Positions 1 through 8,255 are shown, numbered from the stretch's first letter. The stretch: 18,857 nucleotides of DNA from an uncultured Collinsella sp. (GCA_934654765.1 CAKUGX010000028.1:1-18857); one strand, 5' to 3'. Notes: a model not told the origin generated them from the sequence alone. Made by a program: numbers and translations.

Positions 1-26
1 CGCGAGGCCACCCCAATCCCCTCGCG
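1..26. other. GC-rich hairpin at left edge
   Basis: CGCGAGG (1-7) and CCTCGCG (20-26) are perfect inverted repeats around a 12-nt loop. This could be the terminator of a gene left of the window, but no clear T-run follows on the + strand (CGGGCTTCTT) and the 5' context is missing. Confidence 0.3.
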
Positions 27-76
27 CGGGCTTCTTATGAATTGCAGACATGAAACAACCCATCACAGGAGAAAAC

Positions 77-2344
77 ATGCCCCAAATTAACCTCATGGAA
101 CTCGCCGAGCAGTCTTTTGGCACCTCGCTCGAGCAGCTCGACGACCGTCGCATTTACAAGCTGCTGGTCAAACTCGTGCAGGAGCGCTCCGCCGCCTGCC
201 CGCTCAACAACGGCAAGAAAAAGCTCTATTACATTTCCGCCGAATTTTTGATCGGCAAGCTGCTCATCAACAACATGATCGACCTCGGCATCTACGACGA
301 GGTTAAGGACCAGCTCACCGCCGCCGGCCACGACCTCAACAAGATCGAAGAATTCGAGGTCGAGCCGTCGCTCGGCAACGGCGGCCTGGGCCGCCTGGCC
401 GCGTGCTTCCTGGATTCCATCGCCACGCTGGGCTTGACCGGCGATGGCGTGGGCCTCAACTATCACTACGGTCTGTTCCGTCAGCGCTTTGTCGACAACC
501 AGCAGAAGGCCGTCCCCGACGAGTGGCTCGGTGAGCAGGACATCCTAGTCGACGATGACCGCTCCTACACCGTCGAGTTCGGCGATTTTGCCGTTACCTC
601 CAAGCTCGTCAACATCGATGTGCCCGGTTACGACCAGCCCACCAAGAACCGTCTGCGCCTGTTCGACCTGGCGAGCGTCGACGACGGCCTGGTCCCCGGC
701 AGCTCCATCGACTTCGACAAGACCGAGATCGCCAAGAACCTCACCTTGTTCCTCTACCCCGACGATTCCGACGAGCAGGGCCGCCTGCTTCGCATCTACC
801 AGGAATACTTCATGGTGAGCAACGCCGCCCAGCTCCTGATCGACGAGGCCATCGAGCGCGGCAGCAACCTACACGATCTGGCCGACTACGCCGTGGTCCA
901 AATTAACGACACGCACCCCACCATGGTCATCCCCGAGCTCATTCGCTTGCTCACCACCGAGCATGGCATCGAGTTTGACGAGGCTGTGACCATCGTACGC
1001 TCCATGGTCGCCTACACTAACCACACGATTCTTGCCGAGGCGCTCGAGAAGTGGCCGCTCGCCAGCCTGCAGAAGGTCTCCCCTGCCATCGCCGACATTA
1101 TCGTCAAGCTCGATGAGATCGCGAAGGCCGAGCACGATGACCCGCGCGTCGCCATCATCGACGAATACGACACCGTCCACATGGCCCACATGGACATCCA
1201 CTTTGGCTTCTCCATCAACGGCGTAGCCGCCCTCCACACCAAGATCCTGGAGGACACCGAGCTTCATCCGTTCTACGAGATCTATCCCGAGAAGTTCTCC
1301 AACAAGACCAACGGCATCACCTTCCGCCGCTGGATCCATGGGGCCAACCCCGCGCTCGCCAGCCTGCTCGACGATGTAATCGGCACCGACTGGCGCAGCA
1401 CCGGCGATCTGAGCAAACTCGCCAAGTTCGCCGACGACAAGGACGTTCTTGAGCGCCTGGCCGCCACCAAGGTCGAGGCCAAGGCCATCATGCGCCAGTT
1501 CATGGCGCTCGAGCAGGGCGTGACCATTCCCTCCAACGCCATCATCGACGTCCAGGCCAAGCGCATCCACGAGTACAAGCGCCAGCAGATGCTCGCGCTC
1601 TACATCATCTGGAAGTACCTCGATATCAAGAACGGCAACAGACCTAAGCACCCCGTCACCATCATCTTTGGCGGCAAGGCGGCGCCTGCCTACACCATCG
1701 CGCAGGACATCATCCATCTGATCCTGACGCTGTCGCAGTGGATTGCAAACGACCCCGACGTGGCTCCTTACCTGCAGGTTGTCATGATCGAGAACTACAA
1801 CGTCACCGCCGCCGAGCGCGTGATCCCCGCCGCCGACATCTCCGAGCAGATCAGCCTGGCCTCCAAGGAGGCGAGCGGCACCTCCAACATGAAGTTCATG
1901 CTCAACGGCGCCCTAACCCTGTGCACGCTCGACGGTGCCAACGCGGAGATTGCCGAGCTCGTGGGCGACGAGAACATCTATACCTTTGGTGCCTCGTCCA
2001 AACAGGTCGAGCAGCTCTACGCCGACGGCACCTACAACGCCGGTGCGCTCTACCGCAAGCCCGGAATTAAACTGCTGGTGGACTTCATCACCAACCCGGC
2101 CTTTATGGCAACCGGCAACGCCGAGCGCCTGCAGCGCCTGCACGACGACATTAAGGGCAAGGACTGGTTTATGGCCCTGCTCGACATTGAGGAGTACATC
2201 CAGACCAAGGAGCGCGTGCTGGCCGACTACGAGGACCAGGACGCCTGGATGCGCAAGGCGCTCATCAATATCGCCAACGCCGGCACCTTCTCGTCCGACC
2301 GCACCATTTCCCAATACAACGACGAGATCTGGCACCTGAGCTAG
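77..2344 (+). CDS. glgP: Glycogen/alpha-glucan phosphorylase (GT35)
   Basis: Cytosolic PLP enzyme that phosphorolyses alpha-1,4-glucan ends to glucose-1-phosphate. Seen: the glucan/active-site block SLGNGGLGRLAACFLDS near residues 105-121, QINDTHPTMVIPELIRL near 276-292, KRIHEYKRQ near 495-503, and the PLP segment GTSNMKFMLNGALTLCTLDG, with the Schiff-base lysine at Lys606. The ATG at 77 is preferred over an in-frame start at 50 because AGGAG (67-71) sits 5 nt upstream. At 755 aa it is slightly shorter than the usual 800-840 aa. It is transcribed alone inside the window and ends in a strong terminator. It lies beside sugar importers, which fits storage-glucan or maltodextrin breakdown, but a maltodextrin versus glycogen preference cannot be read from sequence. 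Confidence 0.97.
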   Translation: MPQINLMELAEQSFGTSLEQLDDRRIYKLLVKLVQERSAACPLNNGKKKLYYISAEFLIGKLLINNMIDLGIYDEVKDQLTAAGHDLNKIEEFEVEPSLGNGGLGRLAACFLDSIATLGLTGDGVGLNYHYGLFRQRFVDNQQKAVPDEWLGEQDILVDDDRSYTVEFGDFAVTSKLVNIDVPGYDQPTKNRLRLFDLASVDDGLVPGSSIDFDKTEIAKNLTLFLYPDDSDEQGRLLRIYQEYFMVSNAAQLLIDEAIERGSNLHDLADYAVVQINDTHPTMVIPELIRLLTTEHGIEFDEAVTIVRSMVAYTNHTILAEALEKWPLASLQKVSPAIADIIVKLDEIAKAEHDDPRVAIIDEYDTVHMAHMDIHFGFSINGVAALHTKILEDTELHPFYEIYPEKFSNKTNGITFRRWIHGANPALASLLDDVIGTDWRSTGDLSKLAKFADDKDVLERLAATKVEAKAIMRQFMALEQGVTIPSNAIIDVQAKRIHEYKRQQMLALYIIWKYLDIKNGNRPKHPVTIIFGGKAAPAYTIAQDIIHLILTLSQWIANDPDVAPYLQVVMIENYNVTAAERVIPAADISEQISLASKEASGTSNMKFMLNGALTLCTLDGANAEIAELVGDENIYTFGASSKQVEQLYADGTYNAGALYRKPGIKLLVDFITNPAFMATGNAERLQRLHDDIKGKDWFMALLDIEEYIQTKERVLADYEDQDAWMRKALINIANAGTFSSDRTISQYNDEIWHLS

Positions 2345-2372
2345 CTCATTCCCCTTACCCATCCTCTTGAGA

Positions 2373-2406
2373 AACGGAGTCGTGGCAACACGGCTCCGTT
2401 TTTTTG
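2373..2406 (+). terminator. Intrinsic terminator of glgP
   Basis: A 12-bp stem with one G-T pair (AACGGAGTCGTG at 2373-2384 with CACGGCTCCGTT at 2389-2400) has a GCAA tetraloop and is followed by a T-run (2399-2405). It lies 29 bases after the glgP stop. Confidence 0.93.
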
Positions 2407-2445
2407 TGCCCGCACGTTACCCTGTGATCCGACTCGGCCAAACAA

Positions 2446-2664
2446 TCTCGATCCGTAGCAATTACTCAACCAAAACGGTCCCAGCCGTTACAGATTGAGA
2501 CATACCGGCCCCTCCCCTTGGGTTTATCTCAATCTGTAACATCTAGCAGGTGTAATTCGCCTTTGGTGTTACAGATTTAGATGAAATGGTTGGCACAGCG
2601 GAACCGTCTCGATCTGTAACATCTAACGTCCGAAATCGGCCCTACCTGTTACAGATCAAGACAA
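2446..2664. repeat. Six-copy alternating inverted repeat array
   Basis: The motif GTTACAGATTGAGACA or its reverse complement occurs six times in strictly alternating orientation: (-) 2446-2464 degenerate, (+) 2487-2502, (-) 2527-2545, (+) 2568-2582, (-) 2607-2625, (+) 2648-2664. Copy centres are about 39-41 bp apart. Copies two and three form a perfect 14-bp inverted repeat around about 26 nt. Several minus copies share an extra CATCTA tail. The array fills the gap between the convergent terminators of glgP and the ABC operon; no gene lies in this gap. The layout resembles REP/BIME-type intergenic repeats, but I cannot name the family. Confidence 0.85.
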
Positions 2665-2689
2665 ACTGACAGACGGAAAGCCCCAACAC

Positions 2690-2732
2690 AAAGAAAGGCT
2701 CCCCTCTCGCCCAGTGGACGGGAGGGGAGCCT
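2690..2732 (-). terminator. Intrinsic terminator of the ABC operon
   Basis: Read on the minus strand, AGGCTCCCCTC pairs perfectly with GAGGGGAGCCT (11 bp; 2722-2732 with 2696-2706) and is followed by TTTCTTTG. It lies about 70 bases beyond the ATPase stop. Confidence 0.88.
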
Positions 2733-2801
2733 CATATGTGACCGCGGCAAAAGGATGGCAATACCGCAGTCGCCCAAAGGAAGGGCCTGGTTGCACCGGG
2801 C

Positions 2802-4001
2802 CTAGATAAGGTTCTTGCCAGAGACCTTATCGAAGAGGTGGGTCGCGTTCTTCTCGAACTTGAACCAGATGGGGTCGCCCGCCTTGAGCGCGCCCTTGGC
2901 CTCAAGGTCGACAACGGGGATGATCAGGACGAACTGGCCGTCGGGAGCGGTCACGTGGACGTGCTCGGTGGAGCCCATGAGCTCGGTCACCTCGACGGTG
3001 CCCTGGAGCGCGCCCTCCTCGCCCTTGTCGGCAAGCAGGATCTGCTCGGGACGAACGCCGGCCGTAATCTCCTTCACGTCGCCGCCGTCCCAGTTAAGGG
3101 CAAGCTGAGCGCAAGTCTCGGGAGCAAGCGCAACGTTCATGTCCTCGGTCTTGACGGTAAAGCCGTTGCCCGAGCGCACCAGCTGGGCATCGAAGAAGTT
3201 CATCTGCGGCACGCCGATAAAGCCGGCGACGAAGATGTTCGCGGGGTGGTTGAAGACCTCCTGCGGCGTGGCGATCTGCTGGACGACGCCGTCCTTCATA
3301 ACCACGATACGGTCGCCGAGGGTCATGGCCTCGGTCTGATCGTGGGTAACGTAGATGAAAGTACCCTTGATCTCGTGACGCAGCTTGATGAGCTCGGCGC
3401 GCATCTGGTTACGGAGCTTGGCGTCCAGGTTGGACAGCGGCTCGTCCATCAGGAAGACCTTGGGGTCACGCACGATGGCGCGGCCGATGGCGACACGCTG
3501 ACGCTGACCGCCCGAGAGCGCCTTGGGCTTACGATCGAGGTACTCGGTAATACCCAGGATCTCAGCAGCGGAGCGAACCTTACGGTCGATCTCGTCCTTG
3601 GGGACCTTCTTGAGCTCGAGCGTAAACGCCATGTTCTCGTACACCGTCATATTGGGGTACAGAGCATAGCTCTGGAACACCATGGCGATGTCGCGGTCCT
3701 TGGGAGCGACGTCGTTGACGCGCTTGCCATCGATGAGCACATCGCCCGAGGTGATGTCCTCCAGGCCGGCGACCATGCGCATCGTCGTGGACTTACCGCA
3801 GCCAGAAGGGCCAACGAGGACGATGAACTCCTGGTCGTGAACGGTGAGGTTGAAGTCCTCTACAGCGAGCACGCCGTCCTCGGTAACCTTGAGGTTGTGC
3901 TTCTTCTCCTCGGTCTTCTTCTTTTTGCCAAAGAAGCCCTTCTTTTTTGACTCGTTGTTGGGATACACCTTCTGAACATGTTTGAGAACGATCTCGGCCA
4001 T
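2802..4001 (-). CDS. Sugar ABC transporter ATPase (MalK/UgpC/MsmK family)
   Basis: A 399-aa cytoplasmic ATPase that energises the adjacent MalF/MalG-type permeases. Seen: Walker A GPSGCGKST (64-72), Q-loop Gln110, signature LSGGQRQR (162-169), Walker B VFLMDE (182-187), switch His220, then a C-terminal TOBE/OB regulatory domain (about 245-399) typical of the MalK/UgpC branch. Odd: a Lys-rich insertion of about 25 residues (18-43, with KKKGFFGKKKK) sits between the first strands, where short family members run straight on. The start ATG at 4001 follows GAAAGGT about 7 nt upstream. It is the last gene of the operon, separated from the upstream permease gene by a stable hairpin. Such ATPases often serve several importers, so this copy may not be dedicated. 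The sugar is unknown. Confidence 0.95.
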   Translation of the reverse strand: MAEIVLKHVQKVYPNNESKKKGFFGKKKKTEEKKHNLKVTEDGVLAVEDFNLTVHDQEFIVLVGPSGCGKSTTMRMVAGLEDITSGDVLIDGKRVNDVAPKDRDIAMVFQSYALYPNMTVYENMAFTLELKKVPKDEIDRKVRSAAEILGITEYLDRKPKALSGGQRQRVAIGRAIVRDPKVFLMDEPLSNLDAKLRNQMRAELIKLRHEIKGTFIYVTHDQTEAMTLGDRIVVMKDGVVQQIATPQEVFNHPANIFVAGFIGVPQMNFFDAQLVRSGNGFTVKTEDMNVALAPETCAQLALNWDGGDVKEITAGVRPEQILLADKGEEGALQGTVEVTELMGSTEHVHVTAPDGQFVLIIPVVDLEAKGALKAGDPIWFKFEKNATHLFDKVSGKNLI

Positions 4002-4019
4002 GTCTTTACCTTTCGATAC

Positions 4020-4044
4020 GCGGCGCCGCGCTGAGGGGCGCCGC
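4020..4044 (-). other. Intercistronic hairpin before the ATPase gene
   Basis: GCGGCGCC (4020-4027) and GGCGCCGC (4037-4044) form a perfect 8-bp GC stem with a 9-nt loop directly upstream of the ATPase ribosome binding site (4009-4015). There is no T-run, so an RNA-stability or processing element is more likely than a terminator. Confidence 0.6.
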
Positions 4045-4069
4045 CAAAACTTGCAAAACAGTTACGGCA

Positions 4070-4909
4070 TCAGCCCTTGACGGCACCTGCCACAACGCCG
4101 TCAATGATGTACTTCTGGCAGAAGATGTACATGATGACGATGGGGATGACAACCATCATGATGCATGCCATCATGGGGCCGAGCTCGACGTGGCCATAGC
4201 CGCCACGGAAGTACTGGATCAAGATAGGAATGGTCTTGTACTTGGTGGAGTCGAGCGTAAGGTAGGGCAGCAGATAGTCGTTCCAGACCCACATGGTCTC
4301 AAGGATACCGACCGAAAGATAGGTGGGCTTCATGATGGGAAGGACGATCTTAAAGAACACCTGGACCGGGTTGCAGCCGTCGATCATGGCCGCCTCCTCG
4401 ATCTCGAGCGGGATGTTCTTTACAAAGCCGGCGAACATAAAGACCGCCAGGCCCGCACCAAAGCCCAGATAGATAAAGCAGATGTTGAACGGCGTGTTAA
4501 AGCCGATGCGGTCCGCCAAATTGGACAGCGTGAACATGAGCATCTGGAACGGTACAACCATCGAGAACACGAACAGGTAATAGAAGAAGTTCGAGATCTT
4601 GCTGTTGACACGAACCACGTACCAAGCGCACATGGAGCAGCACACCAGAATCAGCACGACCGACGTGACTGTGATGATGAGCGAGTACATAAACGCCGAG
4701 GCAAAGCCCTGCTCGTTAAGGGCGTGCATGTAGTTTGCGAGGCCGTTGAACGTCTCGGGCGTGAGCAGATCGAATGCCGTGGTGGTGCTGATTGCAGTTG
4801 CCTTTTTAAAGGAATTGAGCGCAATCATGAACACGGGATAGATCCACGCGAGCGACAGAATCGTAAAGAAAATCGAGAGCGCGCGGTTGATAACCTTATC
4901 GCGTTTCAT
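4070..4909 (-). CDS. Sugar ABC transporter permease, MalG type
   Basis: A 279-aa inner-membrane permease of the binding-protein-dependent transport family. Seen: six hydrophobic segments, the first at about residues 9-31, and the cytoplasmic EAA loop at about 171-191 (EEAAMIDGCNPVQVFFKIVLP), which docks on the ATPase. The N-terminal helix followed by ALNSFKK is typical of the MalG/LacG branch. Its ATG overlaps the upstream permease stop by one base (TAATG), and AAGGAGGTG lies inside the end of that gene, so translational coupling is expected. Substrate specificity cannot be deduced; the family covers malto-oligosaccharides, raffinose-type sugars and others. Confidence 0.95.
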   Translation of the reverse strand: MKRDKVINRALSIFFTILSLAWIYPVFMIALNSFKKATAISTTTAFDLLTPETFNGLANYMHALNEQGFASAFMYSLIITVTSVVLILVCCSMCAWYVVRVNSKISNFFYYLFVFSMVVPFQMLMFTLSNLADRIGFNTPFNICFIYLGFGAGLAVFMFAGFVKNIPLEIEEAAMIDGCNPVQVFFKIVLPIMKPTYLSVGILETMWVWNDYLLPYLTLDSTKYKTIPILIQYFRGGYGHVELGPMMACIMMVVIPIVIMYIFCQKYIIDGVVAGAVKG

Positions 4910-5763
4910 TACTGCTGCACCTCCTTGGACCTCGTGGCCTTAAGCTGGATCATAGAAATAGCGACAACCAGGATGCAGAAGATAACTGCCTTGGCCTGAC
5001 CGATGCCCTGCCATGCGATGCCAGCACGCGAATAGAACGTGTTGTAGATGTTCAGGGCGAGCATCTCGGTGGAGTGCGCCGGGGCACCACCGGTAAGGGC
5101 GAGGTTCTGGTCGAACAGCTTAAAGCCGTTGGTGATGGACAGGAACAGGCAGATGGTGATGGTCGGCATCAGGTTGGGGATCTTAACCTTCCAAAACGTC
5201 TGCCATGCCGTAGCGCCGTCGACCTTGGCGGCCTCGATGTAATCAGACGGAATGGACTGCAGACCGGCGATGTAGATGATCATCATGTAGCCGACCTGTT
5301 GCCACAGGGTCAGGATGATAAGGCCCCAGAAGCCAGCGGCGGAGTTGAGGGCGATAAGCTGGGCACCCACGTTGGAGAGCAGGCAGTTGATCAGAATCTG
5401 CCAAATGTAACCCAGTACAATGCCGCCAATCAGGTTAGGCATAAAGAAAATCGTACGGAAGATGTTGGTGCCCTTGAGCGCCTTGCGAGTGAGCGCCTGC
5501 GCAATGGCCAGCGCGATCACGTTGATGAGCACCGTCGACAGGAAGGCAAACGCCACGGTAAAGAAGAACGACGTGGAGAACTGCGGGTCGGTCAGTGCGC
5601 GCACGTAGTTCTCGATACCGACAAAGTGCGCGTTATTGATGGTAATAAACTGGCAGAACGAGAGATAGAAACCCTGGATAAAGGGAATCACGAACCCGAT
5701 CATAAACGCCAGGCACGTGGGCAGCATAAAGAGCGGCCACCAGCGCTTGAGTGCTTTGCCCAT
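4909..5763 (-). CDS. Sugar ABC transporter permease, MalF type
   Basis: A 284-aa partner permease of the MalF/LacF/MsmF branch. Seen: a short cytoplasmic N-terminus (MGKALKRWWP), six predicted membrane segments, and the EAA loop at about 176-196 (YIEAAKVDGATAWQTFWKVKIP). It lacks the large periplasmic P2 domain of enterobacterial MalF, as usual in Gram-positives. The start ATG at 5763 follows AAAGGA about 8 nt upstream. It is separated from the binding-protein gene by 87 bases containing a very stable hairpin, and its stop overlaps the next gene's start. Confidence 0.95.
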   Translation of the reverse strand: MGKALKRWWPLFMLPTCLAFMIGFVIPFIQGFYLSFCQFITINNAHFVGIENYVRALTDPQFSTSFFFTVAFAFLSTVLINVIALAIAQALTRKALKGTNIFRTIFFMPNLIGGIVLGYIWQILINCLLSNVGAQLIALNSAAGFWGLIILTLWQQVGYMMIIYIAGLQSIPSDYIEAAKVDGATAWQTFWKVKIPNLMPTITICLFLSITNGFKLFDQNLALTGGAPAHSTEMLALNIYNTFYSRAGIAWQGIGQAKAVIFCILVVAISMIQLKATRSKEVQQ

Positions 5764-5783
5764 AGAAGGGTCCTTTCAATATG

Positions 5784-5819
5784 CAGGGGGCGGGCAAACC
5801 TACGTCTGCCCGCCCCCTG
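5784..5819 (-). other. Stable stem-loop between binding protein and permease genes
   Basis: CAGGGGGCGGGCA (5784-5796) and TGCCCGCCCCCTG (5807-5819) form a perfect 13-bp GC-rich stem with a 10-nt loop. No T-run follows on the minus strand. Such elements commonly protect the upstream message or partially terminate, giving more binding protein than permease; that role is inferred. Confidence 0.8.
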
Positions 5820-5850
5820 TCGCTAATCAGATAGCTTGGGCAGCAACTGC

Positions 5851-7167
5851 TTACTCGGAAGCAGCCTTCTCGGTCTTCCAGCCATCGACGAAGGCGTTCT
5901 TGACGCCGTCCCACTTGGTGTTGTCGGCAGCATAAGCGATGAGAGCCTGCTTGAGGTTCTTCTTCCACTCCTCGGAGGGGATGTAAACGAAGTCCCAAGC
6001 GACGGTCTTCTTGCCGTCCTTGGCCATAGCAACGGCCTGCTGAGAGAAGACGTTGGTGGTCTCCTTAGCGCTCTTGAACGGGGCGGTCAGACCCATCTTG
6101 TCAGCGATGATGCTGGTGGCGGTGTCAGAAGTGACGCACCAATACATGAAGTCCTCGGTGGCCTTCTGGGCATCCTCGGAAGCCTGGGAGCTGACGCACC
6201 AGTAGTTCTCGCCGCCGGAGCACAGGCCCTGGTTCTCCTCGCCGTCGACGCCAATGTAGATCGGCAGCATGCCGAGCTGGTCGTCGGTCATACCGGCCTT
6301 GGTGAGGTCGGCGTAGGCCCAAGAGCCGTTCTGGTAGAAGACGGCCTTGCCGGTTGCGAACTCGTTGGTGGCGTCGTCACCGGTCTTGGAGGCGAGCTGC
6401 GAAGGATCGCAGGTGGAGTCGGTGATGTACAGGTCGAAGATCTGCTTAAAGTTGTCGAGATACTCGCCCTTGATCTCGTCGTCCTCCTGGTTGTGCTCCT
6501 TCTCGAACTCGTAGTAGAGCGGGAGGTTGGCGAGGTGGGTGGTGTAGCGCCAGCTGGAGGAGTCATCCATGCCGGCGGAAGTGAAGGCACCGTCAACGCC
6601 GAGCTCGTCCTTGCGGGCCTGGATGTCATCGGCGCAAGCCTTCAGCTTGTCGAAGGAGTTGATGTCCTCGGCCTTGTAGCCAGCCTTCTCGAGGAGCTCC
6701 TTGTTGTAGATGATGCCGTAGCTCTCCTGAACCCAGTCGATACCCAGATCCTTGCCGTCGGACTGCAGAGCCAGGGAGTCGTCGATGAGCTCGCCGCGGA
6801 GCTTGGTGTCGGACAGATCGGCGCAGTAATCCTTCCAGTTCTTAAGACCGGTGGGGCCGTTGACCTGGAACAGCGTCGGAGCGGAGCTCTTGGACATCTC
6901 GGACTTGAGCTTCTCCTCGTAGGTGTTGGAGGCGGCGGTCACGATCTTGACCTCGACGCCCTTCTCCTTCTTGTACGCCTTGGCGATCTCCTTCCACTCC
7001 TTGTCGACCTCGGGCTTGAACTGGAGGAAGTAGACCTCGGCAGCGTCACCAGAAGCAGAGGAGCCAGAGCCGGCAGAACCACCGCAGCCCACGAGGCCCA
7101 GACCAAGAACCGCAGCCGCGGAACCAGCAAAGCCCAGGAACTGCCTTCTGCTCATTTCGTTCTTCAT
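5851..7167 (-). CDS. Sugar-binding lipoprotein of ABC transporter (family 1)
   Basis: A 438-aa extracellular solute-binding protein that captures the sugar for the two permeases. Seen: a signal with a twin-arginine motif SRRQFLG (residues 6-12), a hydrophobic stretch, and a lipobox ending LVGC with the lipidated Cys at 28, followed by a Gly/Ser-rich tether. The mature domain has the family pattern VYFLQFKPEVDKEWKEIAKA followed by VKIVTAASNTYEEKL, and many aromatic residues that could stack on sugar rings. The start at 7167 is chosen because AAAGGGTGG lies about 7 nt upstream; a GTG at 7185 would put this ribosome site inside the gene. First gene of the operon; candidate operators lie upstream at 7276-7287 and 7351-7362. 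Substrate unknown; no glycosidase is in the operon. Confidence 0.93.
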   Translation of the reverse strand: MKNEMSRRQFLGFAGSAAAVLGLGLVGCGGSAGSGSSASGDAAEVYFLQFKPEVDKEWKEIAKAYKKEKGVEVKIVTAASNTYEEKLKSEMSKSSAPTLFQVNGPTGLKNWKDYCADLSDTKLRGELIDDSLALQSDGKDLGIDWVQESYGIIYNKELLEKAGYKAEDINSFDKLKACADDIQARKDELGVDGAFTSAGMDDSSSWRYTTHLANLPLYYEFEKEHNQEDDEIKGEYLDNFKQIFDLYITDSTCDPSQLASKTGDDATNEFATGKAVFYQNGSWAYADLTKAGMTDDQLGMLPIYIGVDGEENQGLCSGGENYWCVSSQASEDAQKATEDFMYWCVTSDTATSIIADKMGLTAPFKSAKETTNVFSQQAVAMAKDGKKTVAWDFVYIPSEEWKKNLKQALIAYAADNTKWDGVKNAFVDGWKTEKAASE

Positions 7168-7275
7168 TACAATCCACCCTTTCACACCGTGGCGGCACCC
7201 TTTGCCGCCGCCTTCGGAGATTGGCTCGGGGACTTTGCCCCTTTTGCTGATTTGTACAATACGCTATTTGGCTAG

Positions 7276-7287
7276 TTGTTTGAACAA
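7276..7287. promoter_or_regulatory. Candidate GntR/HutC operator upstream of ABC operon
   Basis: TTGTTTGAACAA is a palindrome with arms TTGTT/AACAA. Its core GTTTGAAC differs by one base from the GTTTAAAC found twice in the regulator/PTS divergent promoter. A smaller palindrome TTGTACAA lies at 7252-7259. Confidence 0.5.
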
Positions 7288-7333
7288 GTATTACTAGAGC
7301 GGTAGAAAAACTTCGGTGAACGGTAATTTCGAC

Positions 7334-7362
7334 TTGATACTTGACAAGTTTTGTATAAACAA
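7334..7362 (-). promoter_or_regulatory. Possible ABC-operon promoter with overlapping operators
   Basis: On the minus strand TTGTTT (7362-7357), a 17-bp spacer and TATCAA (7339-7334) form a weak promoter. The -35 box overlaps TTGTATAAACAA (7351-7362), whose core GTATAAAC fits the HutC rule GT-N-TA-N-AC. The spacer contains a second palindrome ACTTG-A-CAAGT (7339-7349). The promoter call itself is weak; the palindromes are directly seen. Confidence 0.4.
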
Positions 7363-7380
7363 TTATTTGTTATTAAATGC

Positions 7381-7435
7381 AGAGAAAACGCCCGGTCAAG
7401 CCGATGCATCGTCGGTTTGACCGGGCGTTTTCTCT
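7381..7435 (-). terminator. Terminator of the gntR-type regulator gene
   Basis: A 24-bp stem (7381-7404 with 7412-7435, one G-T pair) with a 7-nt loop has the core AACGCCCGGTCAA. On the minus strand it ends in TTTTCTCT, about 40 bases after the regulator stop. It is symmetric enough to work in both directions and separates the regulator from the ABC promoter. Confidence 0.9.
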
Positions 7436-7473
7436 TTGAGGGCATGAGTCTCGTCAGGCTGCGAGCTAGCCGG

Positions 7474-8193
7474 CTATCGCTTGGAGTTGACGCGGTAGTG
7501 GAAGATCTCAGGATGCGTGCGGGCATGCGTGACCTCGAACAAGATGCCGTCCGAGGTGTACGACTGGCTCTCCATAACGGCGACGCAGTTGTACTTGCCA
7601 AGGTCCAAGTAGCTGCAGTCCTCATCGTTGGCAAGCTCGACGCTCACCGTACGGCGGCTCGCCATCACTTTGACGCCACGCTTGTGCTCCAGATAGTCGT
7701 AGATAGAGCTTGCCGCAATCTCGGGGGTCAGGCCCTTGGCGATCGACTCCAAAAAGTAGCCATGGTCCACCTGGCGCGCGCTGCCGTTGAGGCTTCGGAC
7801 ACGCACGACGCGAATCAGCTCCTCGCCCACCTTAAAGCCAAGGCGGCGCGACAGTTGCTCAGTGCAAATCAAATGTTCAAAAGACTTGACCTCGGTCGAT
7901 GCGACGGCATTGTTGCGTTTTGCGAACTCGCCAAACGACTCAACCTCTTCGAGTGCGCCCAACATGTCGGTTTCGCCCTTAAGCCAAATAACGCGCACGC
8001 CCTTGCCGTGTATGGGCTGCACAAACATCCCGTCGGCCAGCATACCCAAGGCGCGACGGACAGTATTGCGAGTACATCCGAACTCCGCGGTCAACTCAGC
8101 TTCGGTTGGCAGCATCTCCTGAAACGCATAGGTCCCATTAATGATGCGTGAGCGTATTTCTCGGTAGATTCCTTCGTATATCGCTTTTGGCAT
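7474..8193 (-). CDS. GntR-family regulator, HutC/UTRA subfamily (TreR-like)
   Basis: A 239-aa DNA-binding repressor. Seen: an N-terminal winged helix (about 1-70; IYREIRSRIINGTYAFQEML, then PTEAELTAEFGCTRNTVRRAL with the recognition helix, then HGKGVRV in the wing) and a C-terminal UTRA effector domain (about 92-235) with LIRVVRVRSLNG and the family-typical tail. UTRA domains bind small sugar phosphates or similar ligands; the PTS neighbour makes a disaccharide phosphate a likely inducer (inference). ATG at 8193 follows AGAGGTG at 5-nt spacing. It is divergent from the PTS-HAD gene and also sits next to the ABC operon. GTTTAAAC overlaps its own probable -35, suggesting autorepression. Confidence 0.93.
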   Translation of the reverse strand: MPKAIYEGIYREIRSRIINGTYAFQEMLPTEAELTAEFGCTRNTVRRALGMLADGMFVQPIHGKGVRVIWLKGETDMLGALEEVESFGEFAKRNNAVASTEVKSFEHLICTEQLSRRLGFKVGEELIRVVRVRSLNGSARQVDHGYFLESIAKGLTPEIAASSIYDYLEHKRGVKVMASRRTVSVELANDEDCSYLDLGKYNCVAVMESQSYTSDGILFEVTHARTHPEIFHYRVNSKR

Positions 8194-8226
8194 GACTTCA
8201 CCTCTAATGAATATGTATGGCTAGGC

Positions 8227-8255
8227 ACGATAGCATTTCTTTGGGTTGTTTAAAC
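8227..8255 (-). promoter_or_regulatory. Probable regulator promoter with HutC-type operator
   Basis: On the minus strand, TATCGT (8232-8227) preceded by TGC forms an extended -10. A 17-bp spacer separates it from GTTTAA (8255-8250). The palindrome GTTTAAAC (8248-8255) overlaps this -35 and fits the HutC operator rule exactly. Confidence 0.5.

Noticed and set aside
2446..2664. CRISPR array
   Set aside because: The repeats are short, degenerate and alternate in orientation; no cas gene is nearby.
7168..7185. GTG start for the binding protein at 7185
   Set aside because: It would place the only good ribosome binding site inside the coding sequence and lengthen the N-region before the Tat motif.
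5836..7275. 479-codon open frame on the + strand
   Set aside because: Antisense shadow of the sugar-binding protein; Leu/Val/Gly-rich, no known domain, and it covers a promoter region.
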